From an uncultured Collinsella sp. (GTDB lineage Bacteria > Actinomycetota > Coriobacteriia > Coriobacteriales > Coriobacteriaceae): 64,000 bases of DNA. The notes under the pieces were generated by a model. The model did not search any database. It was not told where the DNA came from and worked only from the letters and a program-made list of their open reading frames with translations. Both the position numbers and the translations under genes were made by a program. Location: contig UQWS01000008.1 in the NCBI GenBank assembly GCA_900544875.1, positions 1 to 64,000 of the forward strand, in the 5' to 3' direction. Positions 63,594 to 64,000 of the stretch are shown in pieces; the stretch's first letter is position 1; each line of letters opens with the position of its first letter.

Positions 63594-64000
63594 CTAGTTC
63601 TTTTCGGAGGCTTCGGCCTCGGCGGACTGTTCGGCGGTTTTCTCGGAATCTGATTCGGAGGTCGATCCCTGATTGGTGTTGTCGCGAATCGTTTGCGCGT
63701 CGATCACCTGGCGGGTCTGCTCCTCGTCGATCTGGTGGCGGTACTTGGATATCGTGTCCTGCGCATCGTCGACACTTGTTTGCGGAATGCCCGCCTTGAG
63801 GCGGTTTTGCGTGTCTTCGGGCAGGTCGGACAGCTTAATACTGGTTTCGCTTTCGAGCCAGTGAAGCTTGAGTCCGAGCGGCTTGCCGGGCAGGCCGCGC
63901 CAGACGGCGACATTGCCCTGGTGGGTACCCAGGTAGTACGAGCCGGTGACACCCGTGTAGGCCCAGATGCCAGCTGCCAGCACAAAGACGAGGGCCAGGA
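63594..64000 (-). CDS. PP2C-type protein phosphatase, C-terminal part (gene cut by window edge)
   Basis: Only the last 135 residues are present; the frame is open to base 64000. They include a membrane helix, then YYLGTHQGNVAVWRGLPG and LSDLPEDTQNRLKAGI, blocks found after the membrane helix in PstP-type Ser/Thr phosphatases of actinobacteria. A Glu/Ser-rich tail ends ASEKN. The catalytic PP2C domain lies outside the window. It is the expected partner of the PASTA kinase and precedes the SEDS-PBP fusion by about 16 bases. Confidence 0.75.
   Translation of the reverse strand, partial: LALVFVLAAGIWAYTGVTGSYYLGTHQGNVAVWRGLPGKPLGLKLHWLESETSIKLSDLPEDTQNRLKAGIPQTSVDDAQDTISKYRHQIDEEQTRQVIDAQTIRDNTNQGSTSESDSEKTAEQSAEAEASEKN

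Overview
The window is GC-rich with strong GC-ending codon bias and looks like a chromosome segment of a gut anaerobe of the class Coriobacteriia (Actinomycetota), most likely Collinsella or a close relative. This is inferred from the gene set: an actinobacterial dnaK-grpE-dnaJ-hspR cluster, a PknB/PstP-type kinase-phosphatase region, LPXTG-like giant surface proteins, mannose-type PTS, NiFe-hydrogenase maturation genes, ferredoxins, a superoxide-reductase-type domain and no respiratory genes.

Layout. 1-4.3 kb: an XRE regulator fused to a desulfoferrodoxin domain, two gene fragments meeting at a deletion scar (RpiR-type regulator and GH1 glycosidase), PTS IIA-Glc, a lipoprotein and a HAD phosphatase. 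4.3-12 kb: a secreted C69 dipeptidase bracketed by two copies of a 122-base palindromic repeat, then a cobalamin riboswitch ahead of a 1506-residue surface protein with an alpha-helical barrel-like domain near its C-terminus. 12-18 kb (minus strand): a small helical protein, NikR, HypF, HypC, HypD and HypE; HypA lies apart at 54 kb and HypB is not in the window. 18-21.5 kb: thioredoxin, a hypothetical gene and an AgrC/LytTR-type two-component pair. 21.6-28.3 kb: a 2214-residue LPESG-anchored surface protein with a 1.38-kb internal duplication. 28.7-32.7 kb: the nadA-nadB-nadC-niaR operon with a palindromic candidate operator. 33-38 kb: dnaK-grpE-dnaJ-hspR; clpB at 42.8 kb carries the same promoter palindrome. 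38-50 kb: an aconitase-family hydratase, small membrane proteins, a DUF4143-type ATPase behind a perfect palindrome, and an envelope protein. 49-54 kb: a membrane protein interrupted by an in-frame stop codon, TetR, a large FAD/Fe-S oxidoreductase and hypA. 54.8-58 kb: mannose-family PTS IIAB-IIC-IID and a DUF956 protein. 58.4-64 kb: tRNA-Arg, then (minus) the end of a PP2C phosphatase, a natural fusion of a SEDS glycosyltransferase with a class B penicillin-binding protein, and a PASTA kinase.

The intergenic spaces are unusually rich in large inverted repeats. At least five recurring families are present inside this one window (structured 190-base elements with covarying stems; GGAAA/TTTCC hairpin arrays; 122-base palindromes; ACCACCACAAAGG hairpins; TGTAACATCT hairpins), plus several single long palindromes. 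Most stand between genes, often right after a stop codon, and none encodes a transposase.

The main points for follow-up are the cobalamin-riboswitch surface protein (possible corrinoid capture), the SEDS-PBP fusion, the XRE-superoxide reductase fusion, the shared dnaK/clpB palindrome, and the structured repeat families.
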